From assembly GCA_022567295.1 (NCBI GenBank), contig JADFHE010000010.1, positions 35,285 through 78,248 of the forward strand: a stretch of DNA of 42,964 bases, given 5' to 3'. This DNA is from Pseudomonadota bacterium. GTDB lineage: Bacteria > Pseudomonadota > Gammaproteobacteria > Steroidobacterales > Woeseiaceae. This document shows, piece after piece, positions 1 to 9,098 of the stretch. The translations under genes and the position numbers were made by a program. Position 1 is the first letter of the stretch. Every line of letters begins with the position of its first letter. Under the pieces are notes generated by a model. The model saw only the letters and a program-made list of their open reading frames with translations, ran no database searches and was not told the origin of the DNA.

Positions 1-417
1 ATTCCATTCACGAACGTCGACATGATCGACGGTGATCCGGTGCGTCGAGGTGATATCGTCATTTTCGATTCGCCTCGGGATGGCAGACGATTGATCAAGC
101 GCATTGTCGCTGTCGGCGGCGACCGGGTAATGATTCGCGATGGCCATCTTGCAATTAACGGTCAATGGATGGCGACGCCGGTAAACGGCGACATCGAAGT
201 CATTGGCGGCAAAGTTGTTGCGCTGAATCTGCAGGATGGCGGCGGGCCAATGCTCGAGGCTGGTGTTCCGGACGGCATGGTGCTGGCGATCGGTGATCAT
301 CGCGGCAACTCGGTCGATGGGCGGTTTTTTGGTGCGGTTTCAGAAGATGAAATCTACGGGCGCGCCGTGGCTGTATACTATCGCCGCGGCGCTGGTTTTG
401 GCTGGCTCAAGTTGTAG
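1..417 (+). CDS. lepB: Signal peptidase I, C-terminal part (5' end outside window)
   Basis: This is the C-terminal part of a type I signal peptidase, the membrane serine protease that removes signal peptides on the periplasmic face. The frame is open from base 1 and ends at TAG 415-417, so the start lies upstream. The visible segment contains RRGDIVIF, then RLIKRIVAVGGD, which supplies the catalytic lysine of the Ser/Lys dyad, and GDHRGNSVDGRFFG, the conserved box near the C-terminus. The nucleophile serine box and the N-terminal membrane anchor are off-window. It ends 16 bp from the convergent P-II gene. Family assignment is secure. Which of possibly several paralogues this is cannot be told. 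Confidence 0.9.
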   Translation: MPFTNVDMIDGDPVRRGDIVIFDSPRDGRRLIKRIVAVGGDRVMIRDGHLAINGQWMATPVNGDIEVIGGKVVALNLQDGGGPMLEAGVPDGMVLAIGDHRGNSVDGRFFGAVSEDEIYGRAVAVYYRRGAGFGWLKL

Positions 418-433
418 TACCGGCGGGGCCCTG

Positions 434-811
<378 letters not shown>

Positions 812-869
812 CTAGCAATAGGCTTCTGCTATGTGTACAACTAAGCAATATTGAAAGGTGGAAATTACG

Positions 870-1898
870 ATGAGCACAAACCCGGGTCTTCTCAAAGATC
901 CAGCAGGTTGGCGCTACTACAGCGCAGCCATAGGCTACGCAGTCGGTGGCTATGCGTTGGGCATCGTCGGACTTTTTGACTCTTTCTGGCTGGTCAACGT
1001 AGCGGCAACTCTGTTGCTCGCGCATGCGATGACGATTGCGGCCTACTTGATCCACGAGTGCGGTCATAACCTGATTTTTCAACGCAGTCGTAACAATGCC
1101 AAGCTAGGCCGTGTCATGAGCTGGCTGTGCGGCGCTGCCTACGGAACGTACGAAGATATGCGCTATAAGCATTTTCGACATCATGTAGACAATGACGATG
1201 TCGTCTGGTTCGCATACGACGATTTCTTCGAGCGCCATCCTGTTTTGACCAATATCACCCGTGTCCTGGAGTGGGCATATGTACCGGCCCATGATCTGAT
1301 CATGCACTTTGTAATGGTGTTTACATCATTCGTTATTCCACAGCGCCGTAATCAGCGACTGAGGAATGTGACCGTTATCTTGATTCGCGGCAGTTTGTTC
1401 GCCGCCGTTTTCATTCTGGCGCCGAAAGTTGCGCTGCTTTACATGCTGGCCTATCTCATCATGGTGCATGTATTGCGTTTCATGGACAGCGTGCAGCACG
1501 ACTACCCGTACAGCACGACACTGTTTGAAACCTCAACGGCACCGCACAAAGGTGACAGCGACTGGGAGCAGGAGCACACGTTCAGCAATACACTGTCGCT
1601 GCGATTTCCGAAGTTGAACTGGCTGACGCTTAACTTCGGTTATCACAATGCACATCATGCCAACATGAATCTGCCATTTTATCGACTGCCGGCCCTGCAT
1701 GCTGAGCTTAGCGGCAACGACCCTGCTTTCGTCATTCCCTTCATGGCACAGCTCAAGCTTTATCACCGGAACCGGGTATCGAGAATCTACAATCCGCAAA
1801 CGGAGCATTACCCGCAGGGCAGGGAGTACCTGCGCACCGCACAAACGGGTGACGGGCCAATCGGTGGCAATGCGGCGTCTTTCCTCACCTCATTCTAA
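870..1898 (+). CDS. Membrane fatty acid desaturase family protein
   Basis: This is a 342-residue integral-membrane di-iron desaturase or hydroxylase-like enzyme. The three histidine boxes that bind the di-iron centre are all present: HECGH (about 62-66), HFRHH (about 101-105) and HNAHH (about 259-263). Hydrophobic stretches lie at about 40-60 and 145-200. The ATG at 870 is chosen over an in-frame GTG at 858 because AAGGTGG at 855-861 sits at a good Shine-Dalgarno distance. The exact substrate (acyl lipid, sterol, carotenoid or alkane-like) cannot be told from sequence. The third box reads HNAHH rather than the HxxHH with upstream Gln seen in many acyl-lipid desaturases. It is followed 24 bp later by the VOC gene, so co-transcription is possible. 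Confidence 0.85.
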   Translation: MSTNPGLLKDPAGWRYYSAAIGYAVGGYALGIVGLFDSFWLVNVAATLLLAHAMTIAAYLIHECGHNLIFQRSRNNAKLGRVMSWLCGAAYGTYEDMRYKHFRHHVDNDDVVWFAYDDFFERHPVLTNITRVLEWAYVPAHDLIMHFVMVFTSFVIPQRRNQRLRNVTVILIRGSLFAAVFILAPKVALLYMLAYLIMVHVLRFMDSVQHDYPYSTTLFETSTAPHKGDSDWEQEHTFSNTLSLRFPKLNWLTLNFGYHNAHHANMNLPFYRLPALHAELSGNDPAFVIPFMAQLKLYHRNRVSRIYNPQTEHYPQGREYLRTAQTGDGPIGGNAASFLTSF

Positions 1899-1921
1899 TT
1901 GGACCACTGGGGGTAGCGGGG

Positions 1922-2200
1922 ATGTCCGATGGCATAGGAAAAATCGGTTGGATCGACATTACGGTTGACGATGCTACAGGTCTTCGCAATTTCTACGAAA
2001 AAGTCGTAGGTTGGAAAGTCGAGGATACCAGCATGGGTGATTACTCGGACTACACGATGATGTCACCCGGCGATGGCGAAGCGATTTGCGGCATCTGTCA
2101 TGCCCGCGGCAGCAATACGGACTTGCCCGGTGGTTGGCTGATTTACATCGTGGTGGCTGACGTTGAAGCGAGCGCAGCGGCGGCGTTGTATCAACCCTGA
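1922..2200 (+). CDS. VOC (glyoxalase/bleomycin resistance) family protein, apparently internally deleted
   Basis: The 92-residue product begins like a normal VOC protein: IGWIDITVDDATGLRNFYEKVVGWK, then a beta-strand pattern up to WLIYIVVADVEASAAA. Family members of this kind are about 120 residues long and end in a segment resembling DPAGAxxALYQP. Here VEASAAA runs straight into ALYQP and stop, so about 25-30 residues of the second half-domain seem to be missing in frame. The missing part normally supplies one or two metal or substrate ligands, so the protein is probably inactive or altered. It sits between the desaturase and a LuxR regulator on the same strand. The family call is good. The deletion is inferred from remembered homologues. 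Confidence 0.7.
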   Translation: MSDGIGKIGWIDITVDDATGLRNFYEKVVGWKVEDTSMGDYSDYTMMSPGDGEAICGICHARGSNTDLPGGWLIYIVVADVEASAAAALYQP

Positions 2201-2214
2201 CAAGGCAACGGCGT

Positions 2215-3009
2215 TTGCATTCGGTATTTAACAGTCCCGCCTGGCACACGGAAGTCGCCGACCTGGTCGGCGCAGACGATGGCCAGTCCGTTGCCGAGGG
2301 TTTGATTTCGTTCATCTGTTCGACCGTCTCGAACAATGGCACTAGCCTGTTGGCATTTCATAAAGATGCGTCGCCCGAAGTACTGCACCATTCACTTGCT
2401 CCGCAGAGGGTGCGACATTACCTTGATCGGTATCTGGCCGGCCCATATCTTCTGGACCCGTTGTATCAATTAGCGTTGCGCACGGAAAAACCAGCGATGT
2501 GTCGGTTCCGCGATTCACAGCCCGATCGGTTTCATTCCAGTGAGTACTATCGTCAGTACATTGAACGTACTCATCTGGTGGACGAAATGGATTTCCTGCT
2601 CGGTGTGTCGTCGACCAGTGCTCTCGTCGTCGTCTGTGGTCGTACGGAAAAACGCTTCACGCGTGCCGAATTGAGTCGCCTGCGGCTAATTGAGCCGATC
2701 GTACGGTCTGCGATGCAAAGGGTATGGGACAGCAGGGAAAGCGTCGCCGCAGGTGATGACAATCACCGTGACATGCACCAGCGACTAACCCGTTGCTTTG
2801 AAAACTTCGGTAAAGGCGAGCTGACGCATCGCGAACGGCAGATAACGCAACTACTGTTGCGCGGTCATTCATCCAAATCGACAGCCCGCGAACTCGGTAT
2901 AGCCCCGGGGACAGTAATGGTTCACAAACGCAATTTATTTGCCAAGCTGGGGATCACGTCCCAGTACGAGTTATTCTCCAGTTTTATTGATGCTCTGACT
3001 GATTCCTGA
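2215..3009 (+). CDS. LuxR-family transcriptional regulator
   Basis: This is a 264-residue regulator with a C-terminal LuxR/GerE helix-turn-helix at about residues 200-255: GELTHRERQITQLLLRG, then KSTARELGIAPGTVMVHKRN and LFAKLGI. The N-terminal 190 residues form an unassigned sensor region that does not show the clear acyl-homoserine-lactone signature, so the ligand is unknown. The start is uncertain. TTG at 2215 follows CAAGG at 2201-2205; the frame stays open upstream to 2167 with only a CTG as an alternative. It lies 14 bp after the shortened VOC gene and upstream of the acyl-CoA block. It may control either neighbour, but no operator was identified. Confidence 0.8.
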   Translation: MHSVFNSPAWHTEVADLVGADDGQSVAEGLISFICSTVSNNGTSLLAFHKDASPEVLHHSLAPQRVRHYLDRYLAGPYLLDPLYQLALRTEKPAMCRFRDSQPDRFHSSEYYRQYIERTHLVDEMDFLLGVSSTSALVVVCGRTEKRFTRAELSRLRLIEPIVRSAMQRVWDSRESVAAGDDNHRDMHQRLTRCFENFGKGELTHRERQITQLLLRGHSSKSTARELGIAPGTVMVHKRNLFAKLGITSQYELFSSFIDALTDS

Positions 3010-3015
3010 GTCGAC

Positions 3016-3037
3016 GAATACCACGCGGACGGTATTC
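3016..3037. promoter_or_regulatory. Inverted repeat upstream of liuA
   Basis: GAATACC at 3016-3022 and GGTATTC at 3031-3037 form a perfect 7-bp inverted repeat with an 8-nt spacer. It lies just after the LuxR stop and about 58 bp before the isovaleryl-CoA dehydrogenase start. There is no U-tract, so an operator is more likely than an intrinsic terminator. The cognate regulator is unknown; the adjacent LuxR protein is a candidate. Confidence 0.35.
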
Positions 3038-3094
3038 AAAATCTGGGCATAAGTCGGGACAATTAATTATCATCGCAATGGGAGTTTTGCACAG

Positions 3095-4252
3095 ATGTTC
3101 GAATTCGATTTTGGTCATGGCGAAGAGCTTGACCTGCTGAGAGATACTGTTCGCGACTTCGCTACCGATCGCATTGCACCGCGTGCAGCGACGATCGATG
3201 CAAGTAACGAATTTCCGGCCGACCTGTGGCCAGAACTAGGTGATCTCGGTTTGTTGGGCATTACGATCGAGGAAAAATACGGTGGTTCCGATCTGGGCTA
3301 TCTCGCGCATGTGATCGCGATGGAAGAGATCAGCCGGGCATCGGCATCCGTCGGCCTGTCGTACGGTGCGCACTCAAACCTCTGTGTCAATCAACTACAC
3401 CGTTGGGGCAATGAGGAGCAAAAGCAGAAGTACCTGCCGAGCTTGGTCTCTGGCGAGTTTCTCGGCGCACTGGCCATGAGCGAGACGGGCGCCGGATCCG
3501 ACGTAATGGGAATGCGCACTACGGCCGTGCGAGATGGCGCTGAGTTTGTGCTGAACGGCTCCAAGATGTGGATCACCAATGCACCCTGCGCGGACCTGAT
3601 GATTGTCTACGCAAAGACCGACCCGGACGCAGGGTCGGGTGGTATCAGCGCATTCCTTGTAGAGCGCAATTCGCCCGGGCTGTCCACTCTGCAAAAGCTG
3701 GACAAACTCGGCATGCGCGGCTCCGATACGAGCGAGGTACTATTTGAAGACTGTCGGATTCCGGTGAGTAATCTGCTGGCCGAGGAGGGCAAGGGCGCCG
3801 CCATCCTGATGAGCGGGCTGGATTATGAGCGCGTGGTTCTGTCAGGCGGCTCATTGGGAATCATGGCGGCGTGTATGGATCTCATCATGCCCTACGTACA
3901 CGACCGCAAGCAATTCGGGAAAGCGATTGGTGAATTCCAGCTCATGCAGGGCAAAATCGCAGACATGTATACGGCCCTCAACTCCTGTCGCGCGTATGTC
4001 TATGCCGTAGCGAAAGCCTGCGACCGCTCACAGGCTACCCGCTTCGACGCTGCAGGATGTATTCTAGTTGCAGCCGAAAAAGCGACCTGGATGGCCGGTC
4101 AGGCCATTCAGACACTCGGCGCTAACGGCTACATCAACGAGTTTCCGGCAGGCAGACTCTGGCGCGATGCGAAGCTTTACGAAATAGGTGCCGGGACCAG
4201 CGAAATCAGGCGAATGCTGATCGGCCGCGAGTTATTTAACGCGACCCAATAG
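3095..4252 (+). CDS. liuA: Isovaleryl-CoA dehydrogenase
   Basis: This 385-residue FAD acyl-CoA dehydrogenase oxidises isovaleryl-CoA to 3-methylcrotonyl-CoA in leucine catabolism and passes electrons to ETF. The full family length is present, with the SETGAGSD flavin/substrate signature (129-136) and WITN (159-162). The IVD hallmark is the catalytic glutamate on the GLDYERVVL helix (Glu245 here), and the usual C-terminal glutamate position is replaced in [12 protein letters not shown]. The ATG at 3095 follows GGGAG at about 3081-3085. The carboxylase beta gene starts 7 bp downstream, as in the liu operon. Other branched acyl-CoAs remain possible substrates. Confidence 0.9.
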   Translation: MFEFDFGHGEELDLLRDTVRDFATDRIAPRAATIDASNEFPADLWPELGDLGLLGITIEEKYGGSDLGYLAHVIAMEEISRASASVGLSYGAHSNLCVNQLHRWGNEEQKQKYLPSLVSGEFLGALAMSETGAGSDVMGMRTTAVRDGAEFVLNGSKMWITNAPCADLMIVYAKTDPDAGSGGISAFLVERNSPGLSTLQKLDKLGMRGSDTSEVLFEDCRIPVSNLLAEEGKGAAILMSGLDYERVVLSGGSLGIMAACMDLIMPYVHDRKQFGKAIGEFQLMQGKIADMYTALNSCRAYVYAVAKACDRSQATRFDAAGCILVAAEKATWMAGQAIQTLGANGYINEFPAGRLWRDAKLYEIGAGTSEIRRMLIGRELFNATQ

Positions 4253-4259
4253 GATACAC

Positions 4260-5870
4260 GTGCCAATAATCAAGACGAAAATCGATCGCTTGTCAGAGGA
4301 TTTCGAGAAAAACACAGCAGCGCACCGGGGGTTGGTCACAGAACTCAAGGAAGTTGATGACTACGTAATGCAGGGCGGCCCTGAACGCTCCCGCGAAAAG
4401 CATTTGTCGCGCGGCAAGTTGATGGTTCGGGATCGGATCAGGTCGCTATTGGATCCCAACACCGACTTTCTCGAGATTGGCCGGCTGGCAGCCTGGCGTG
4501 TGTACACCGATGACATTCCGAGTGCGGGCATCGTTACGGGTATTGGCCGGATTCACGGAATCGAGTGCATGATCGTCGCTAATGACGCGACCGTAAAGGG
4601 CGGCACCTATTATCCGTTAACCGTTAAGAAACATCTGCGTGCTCAGGAAATCGCTGCTGAGAACCGGTTACCGTGCATCTATCTGGTTGACTCGGGCGGT
4701 GCATTCTTGCCCCGTCAGGACGAAGTGTTTCCGGATCGCGACCATTTTGGCCGGATTTTCTATAACCAGGCGCAGTTGTCGGCGGCCGGAATTCCGCAAA
4801 TTGCCGTGGTGATGGGTTCCTGCACAGCGGGCGGAGCGTACGTCCCGGCGATGTGCGACGAATCGATTATCGTTCGAAATCAGGGCACTATTTTTCTGGC
4901 AGGCCCACCATTGGTAAAGGCGGCGACCGGTGAGGATGTTGACGCCGAGACCCTCGGTGGTGGCAGCGTGCATGCCCGAATCTCGGGCGTGGCCGACCAT
5001 CTCGCGGATGACGATGCGCATGCGCTGTCGATTGCTCGAGATATCATCGACAACCTGAACGTAACGCGCGAACCTTTTGCTGGCAGGCGCGAGTCCCAGG
5101 ATCCGGCGTACCCGGCGGATGAGATATACGGCATCGTATCTCGCGAGTACCGGTTTCAATACGACGTACGCGAAGTGATTGCACGCATCATCGACGCGTC
5201 GGAATTCCAGGAGTTCAAGAAACTTTATGGGGCGACGCTGGTTTGTGGTTTCGCACACATTGACGGTTACCCGGTGGGTATCGTAGCCAACAACGGCATT
5301 CTGTTTTCTGAGTCCGCGCAGAAAGGTGCGCATTTTGTACAACTCTGCAACAGGCGACGTATCCCATTGGTGTTCCTGCAAAACATCACAGGATTTATGG
5401 TCGGTAAGCGCGTAGAGCACGCCGGAATTGCCAAAGACGGCGCGAAAATGGTCAACGCCGTGGCAACCGCAAACGTCCCGAAATTCACGGTTATCATTGG
5501 TGGATCCTTCGGCGCCGGCAATTACGCCATGTGTGGTCGCGCGTACAGCCCGAATTTGATGTGGATGTGGCCGAATGCACGTATATCAGTAATGGGTGGT
5601 GAGCAGGCATCACTGGTGCTCTCTACAATAAAAGCCGACGGTCTCGAAGCGCGTGGCGAGGATTGGCCCGAGAATGAAAAAGCGGACTACGAAAACAGGA
5701 TTCGTCAGCAGTACGAAATTCAGGGACATCCGTTTTACGCGAGTGCCCGCCTCTGGGACGACGGCGTTATTGATCCCGCTGACACGCGGCGCGTATTGGC
5801 TCACGGTTTGTCAGCGGCCATGAATCGATCGATAAAGGCTGAGGCGCCATACGGCATATTTCGAATGTAA
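4260..5870 (+). CDS. liuB: Methylcrotonyl-CoA carboxylase, carboxyltransferase (beta) subunit
   Basis: This 536-residue biotin-dependent carboxyltransferase resembles MCC beta closely. It has [40 protein letters not shown] and [17 protein letters not shown] in the N-terminal half, and [16 protein letters not shown] in the C-terminal half. It would carboxylate 3-methylcrotonyl-CoA in leucine degradation; geranyl-CoA carboxylase (AtuC-like) is the main alternative. Translation starts at GTG 4260 with AGGA at 4251-4254. It follows liuA by 7 bp. The biotin-carboxylase/BCCP alpha subunit that this enzyme needs is not in the window, whereas classical liu operons carry it nearby. Confidence 0.9.
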   Translation: MPIIKTKIDRLSEDFEKNTAAHRGLVTELKEVDDYVMQGGPERSREKHLSRGKLMVRDRIRSLLDPNTDFLEIGRLAAWRVYTDDIPSAGIVTGIGRIHGIECMIVANDATVKGGTYYPLTVKKHLRAQEIAAENRLPCIYLVDSGGAFLPRQDEVFPDRDHFGRIFYNQAQLSAAGIPQIAVVMGSCTAGGAYVPAMCDESIIVRNQGTIFLAGPPLVKAATGEDVDAETLGGGSVHARISGVADHLADDDAHALSIARDIIDNLNVTREPFAGRRESQDPAYPADEIYGIVSREYRFQYDVREVIARIIDASEFQEFKKLYGATLVCGFAHIDGYPVGIVANNGILFSESAQKGAHFVQLCNRRRIPLVFLQNITGFMVGKRVEHAGIAKDGAKMVNAVATANVPKFTVIIGGSFGAGNYAMCGRAYSPNLMWMWPNARISVMGGEQASLVLSTIKADGLEARGEDWPENEKADYENRIRQQYEIQGHPFYASARLWDDGVIDPADTRRVLAHGLSAAMNRSIKAEAPYGIFRM

Positions 5871-5909
5871 GTCCATGTACAATCAGAACATTCGATAAAT
5901 GGACGAATC

Positions 5910-6767
5910 ATGCCGCTTGACTACGATGAGCTAATGGCGACAGAGGTCATCGACCTGCCACTCAGTTACTCCGATTCCGAAGCGATCCTCTACGCTCTGA
6001 GCGTTGGGATGGGTCGCAATCCCCTCGATCGCAAGGAATTGCCTTACGTCTTCGAGCAAGGACCGGCATTCAAGACGGTGCCGACACTGGCGACCGTACT
6101 GGTACCTGACATGTTTCCTCCAGGGCTGGGTTGGGACTACAGTCAGATATTGCATTCGGAGCAGCGTATGCAGCTGTACCGGCCATTGCCACTCAAGGCG
6201 GATCTTCTGATTAACAAGCGAGTGTCTGGCGCTTTTGACTGGGGTCCGCGCAATGGGGCATTGATCCTGTTTGAGGCAGAGGGACGGCTGGCGAGCGATG
6301 ACACCGTGTTATTTACGTTGGGGTGCACCGTCATTGCTCGCGGAGACGGCGGCTTTGGTGGTCCGGTAGGCAAAGGGCCGAAACCTCATCGGGCACCCCA
6401 TCGCGACCCCGACTTGAGCTGCGATATCGAAACGCGTGAGGATCAGGCGCTGCTGTTCCGGCTCACAGGTGATCGTAACCCATTGCACGCGGATCCGGCT
6501 GAGGCGGCCAAAGTTGGTTTTGATGTACCGATTTTGCACGGTATGTGCAGCTACGGTATCGCCTGTCGCGCCATACTCAAGACGATTTGTGACTACGACT
6601 ACACGTTGATCGAAAACTTCGAGGCTCGATTTTCGGCGCCTGTTTTTCCGGGTGACACGATCACCACGGACATGTGGCAGGATGGCAATATCGTATCTTT
6701 CCGGTGTACCGTAAAAGATCGTGGCACGATCGTGTTGCGAAATGGCAAGTGCACGTTGGCCGTCTGA
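5910..6767 (+). CDS. MaoC-like double-hotdog enoyl-CoA hydratase
   Basis: This 285-residue protein has the layout of the peroxisomal hydratase-2/MFE-2 type: an N-terminal degenerate hotdog and a C-terminal catalytic MaoC hotdog. The hydratase-2 motif is clear at about 186-205, with LFRLTGDRNPLHADP followed by GFDVPILHGMCSYG; the Asp, Asn and His of that motif are the catalytic and binding residues in the family. It would hydrate trans-2-enoyl-CoA to (R)-3-hydroxyacyl-CoA. It lies 39 bp after liuB and 15 bp before a crotonase, so it is probably in the same operon. It is not part of the classical liu set. Substrate unknown. Confidence 0.85.
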   Translation: MPLDYDELMATEVIDLPLSYSDSEAILYALSVGMGRNPLDRKELPYVFEQGPAFKTVPTLATVLVPDMFPPGLGWDYSQILHSEQRMQLYRPLPLKADLLINKRVSGAFDWGPRNGALILFEAEGRLASDDTVLFTLGCTVIARGDGGFGGPVGKGPKPHRAPHRDPDLSCDIETREDQALLFRLTGDRNPLHADPAEAAKVGFDVPILHGMCSYGIACRAILKTICDYDYTLIENFEARFSAPVFPGDTITTDMWQDGNIVSFRCTVKDRGTIVLRNGKCTLAV

Positions 6768-6782
6768 ATCAGGGGTCTCGCA

Positions 6783-7574
6783 TTGAATGACCGAATAGAG
6801 ATAGCCATCGATGCCCACGTTGCCGATGTAAAACTGAATCGACCGGACAAGCTCAATGCTCTGGATGTGCGAATGTTCGAGGCACTTGGCGAAGCAGCGG
6901 ATCGCGTCGCCAGCGATCGCTCGATACGCGCTGTTGTTCTTCGTGGTGCCGGTGGAAATTTCTGTGCCGGGATCGATCTGAGTGTACTGGCGGATTCCGA
7001 ACTTGATTTTGGCGAAGCGCTGAAGACATGCATCGAACCATCGGCCGCTAATGTTTTTCAGCGCGCCGCGTATGCGTGGCGCGAATTACCGATTCCCGTC
7101 ATCTGTGCGATTGAAGGTGTTGCTTTCGGTGCCGGAATGCAGATCGCGCTGGGTGCCGACATACGTTACGCTGCAGTGGACGCGAAATTTTCTATTATGG
7201 AGGCCAAATGGGGAATTATCCCGGACATGGGAATTAGCACCACTTTGCGCCACCTCGTGGCGCCGGATCGCGTCAAGGAACTGTCCTGGTCGGCCCGCAT
7301 ACTCGGCAGCAATGAGGCCCTGGCACTGGGGTTGATCACGGCTGTAGAAGACGATCCGATAGGCGCCAGTCGCGAATTTGCGATCAATTGCGCAGAAAAA
7401 TCGCCGGACGCAATTCGTGGCATTAAATCACTGGTCAATCGGGCGTGGCAGATGTCCGAAAAGGACTCGCTGGCTTTCGAAGCACATCTACAATTTGGCA
7501 TCATTGGTGCTGAGAACCAGGTTGAGGCTGTGAACGCCAACCTGAGCAAAAGACGACCTGAATTCAAGGACTGA
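6783..7574 (+). CDS. Crotonase-family enoyl-CoA hydratase/isomerase
   Basis: This is a 263-residue crotonase-fold protein. The oxyanion-hole segments are present (GGNFCAGIDLSVL and EGVAFGAGM). At the first hydratase glutamate position it has Gln (GAGMQIALGAD). The second Glu is kept (SIMEAKWG), and an Asp follows in IIPDMG. This Glu/Asp pattern is closer to delta-3,5-delta-2,4-dienoyl-CoA isomerases than to classical hydratases. The start is TTG at 6783, since the nearby ATG is out of frame, with AGGGG at about 6772-6776 as ribosome site. It could fill a LiuC-like role in the operon, but the active-site residues argue for caution. Confidence 0.83.
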   Translation: MNDRIEIAIDAHVADVKLNRPDKLNALDVRMFEALGEAADRVASDRSIRAVVLRGAGGNFCAGIDLSVLADSELDFGEALKTCIEPSAANVFQRAAYAWRELPIPVICAIEGVAFGAGMQIALGADIRYAAVDAKFSIMEAKWGIIPDMGISTTLRHLVAPDRVKELSWSARILGSNEALALGLITAVEDDPIGASREFAINCAEKSPDAIRGIKSLVNRAWQMSEKDSLAFEAHLQFGIIGAENQVEAVNANLSKRRPEFKD

Positions 7575-7664
7575 ACACAGCGACAGAATGGCTACTGAGC
7601 CGGAACTTTGACCGGGTCCGGTACTCCAACACACAGTCACAAGTAGGAAATATCGGTCACTAAC

Positions 7665-8378
7665 TTGTCCACACTTCACAGAATCTTTTACGGTGCCGGG
7701 TGCGCGGTGCTGTTATTGGCGTCGGGCTTTGCGATTGCGCAAAAGTCTTCGGGTTTATCGGTCGATGTGCCCGAGAGCAGGACCATGGCGACGCAGCGCA
7801 GGGTCGACGAATTATTTGATGCTGGTAATTATAAGCGGGCATTTTTCCTTTACCGGAATGAGCTGGCGCCACTCGGCGATAAGTATGCACAGTATATGGT
7901 CGGTTACATGTATCTGTCCGGAAAGGGTATTGACGAAGATTACGTAGCAGCATCGGCCTGGTACCGATTGGCGGCAGAGCGAGGCACCAGAGAATTTATT
8001 GCAGTTCGCGATCAACTCACGCGGAATTTGACAGACGAGCAAATTTTCCGTTCCGATGCGCTATACAGCAAGCTACGCCGCGAATATTGTGACCTGGTTA
8101 TTCTACTGTCGTTTATCAAGCGTGACGTGAGCGAACTTCAAATTAAGACGGGTACGCGCGTCAACAGTCGAAGCAGCCCGATATTGATTGTCGAAACTCG
8201 AATCGGCAGAGTGCGGACCGGATTCGACTACTACAGCGGTATACGAGATAAGCTCGAAGATCGGCTGCGGTTGCTGAAGGAGGTTGGCGATTTTCAGGAC
8301 CTGGAAATCGACCCGGACCATGTCAATGTGCATGAACTCGAGCGCCGAGTTGAGGCGCGACTAAGCTTCGGCGAGTAA
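7665..8378 (+). CDS. Secreted Sel1-repeat-like protein of unknown function
   Basis: This is a 237-residue protein with an N-terminal signal peptide: a hydrophobic core at about 10-24 ends in GFAIAQKS, and cleavage is likely near Ala-Gln. Residues about 45-110 resemble one or two Sel1/TPR-like repeats (KYAQYMVGYMYLSGKGIDEDYVAASAWYRLAAERG split over helix pairs). The C-terminal half is charged and helical with no family I recognise. The apparent start is TTG at 7665; no good Shine-Dalgarno is close, so the exact start is uncertain. It ends convergently with, and overlaps by 18 bp, the tetR gene. Function unknown; a periplasmic protein-interaction role is only a guess. Confidence 0.65.
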   Translation: MSTLHRIFYGAGCAVLLLASGFAIAQKSSGLSVDVPESRTMATQRRVDELFDAGNYKRAFFLYRNELAPLGDKYAQYMVGYMYLSGKGIDEDYVAASAWYRLAAERGTREFIAVRDQLTRNLTDEQIFRSDALYSKLRREYCDLVILLSFIKRDVSELQIKTGTRVNSRSSPILIVETRIGRVRTGFDYYSGIRDKLEDRLRLLKEVGDFQDLEIDPDHVNVHELERRVEARLSFGE

Positions 8379-8969
8379 TCGTTCGCCGTGCAGTCCACGC
8401 GCCAGTATTTCCGGAAATTCATCGACGAGTTTCATTCCCATATCCGGGTCGCCGTGGTACCACTTCGGAATCCAGTTGATCGATCCCATTATGGCGTTGC
8501 CGGTCATGCGAATATTGCAGGACGTAATGCTGCCATCTGTGATACCAGCTTGCAGTACTGCTTCAAAGTTCTTGCTGTGGGTTCTGGACAACTCGAGAAT
8601 TTCATCGCGATGCTCGGAATCGAGTGATGGAATCTCGCTCATGATGGCAATTGGGCCGCGGTCACCTACCATCATCTCGATGTGGTAGCGCAAATACCGC
8701 AGCATGACGTCCATCCCGTTGTTGCCGTCAGCCTGTGCCTGCTCCAGGGCCTCACGACCAAGATCAGCCGCACGCACATAACAAAGGTAAACAAGTTCTT
8801 CCTTATTGCGAACGTAGTAATAGAGCGCGGCATCCGTAAGGCCCAGCACACTGGCTACGTCACGCAATGAAGTGCCGCTGAATCCCTTCTGGTTGAAGCA
8901 CTGCGCGGCGGCTTTGAGCATGCGACCTTTTTGCAGCTGAAATCGCGTTTCTTCGGCGTCTGTCGCCAT
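8361..8969 (-). CDS. TetR-family transcriptional regulator divergent from icmF
   Basis: This 202-residue TetR/AcrR regulator has a standard N-terminal helix-turn-helix: GRMLKAAAQCFNQKGFSG, then TSLRDVASVLGLTDAALYYY and VRNKEEL. The C-terminal ligand-binding domain is divergent. The ATG at 8969 (MATDAEETRF) is preferred; a GTG at 8996 in the same frame would add nine residues. It is transcribed away from icmF, and a perfect palindrome (9032-9057) lies in the intergenic space. The likely role is an acyl-CoA-responsive repressor of itself and icmF. The effector is inferred from context only. Confidence 0.85.
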   Translation of the reverse strand: MATDAEETRFQLQKGRMLKAAAQCFNQKGFSGTSLRDVASVLGLTDAALYYYVRNKEELVYLCYVRAADLGREALEQAQADGNNGMDVMLRYLRYHIEMMVGDRGPIAIMSEIPSLDSEHRDEILELSRTHSKNFEAVLQAGITDGSITSCNIRMTGNAIMGSINWIPKWYHGDPDMGMKLVDEFPEILARGLHGERLLAEA

Positions 8970-9031
8970 GGTAATTCGTATTCCCGGGCGGCCCACTGAG
9001 ACGCGGGCACTTGAGTTCTGAGTCGATCTGC

Positions 9032-9057
9032 ATTATTTTAATCCAGATTAAAATAAT
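9032..9057. promoter_or_regulatory. Perfect 12-bp inverted repeat, likely TetR operator for tetR/icmF
   Basis: ATTATTTTAATC (9032-9043) and GATTAAAATAAT (9046-9057) are perfect reverse complements separated by CA. The site lies between the divergent tetR start (8969) and the icmF start (9099). Its AT-richness contrasts with the flanking coding DNA, and it may overlap both promoters. The geometry suits a TetR dimer or pair of dimers. Confidence 0.75.
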
Positions 9058-9098
9058 TGCAACTCCAAAAGTCACTGATTTTTAAGGAATTTCGGCTA

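Noticed and set aside
4668..5420. A 250-codon open frame opposite liuB
   Set aside because: Antisense to a strongly conserved carboxyltransferase and without any family signature.
7600..7626. Possible hairpin (CCGGA and TCCGG) after the first crotonase gene
   Set aside because: The stem is only five bases and lacks a T-run, so I do not call a terminator.
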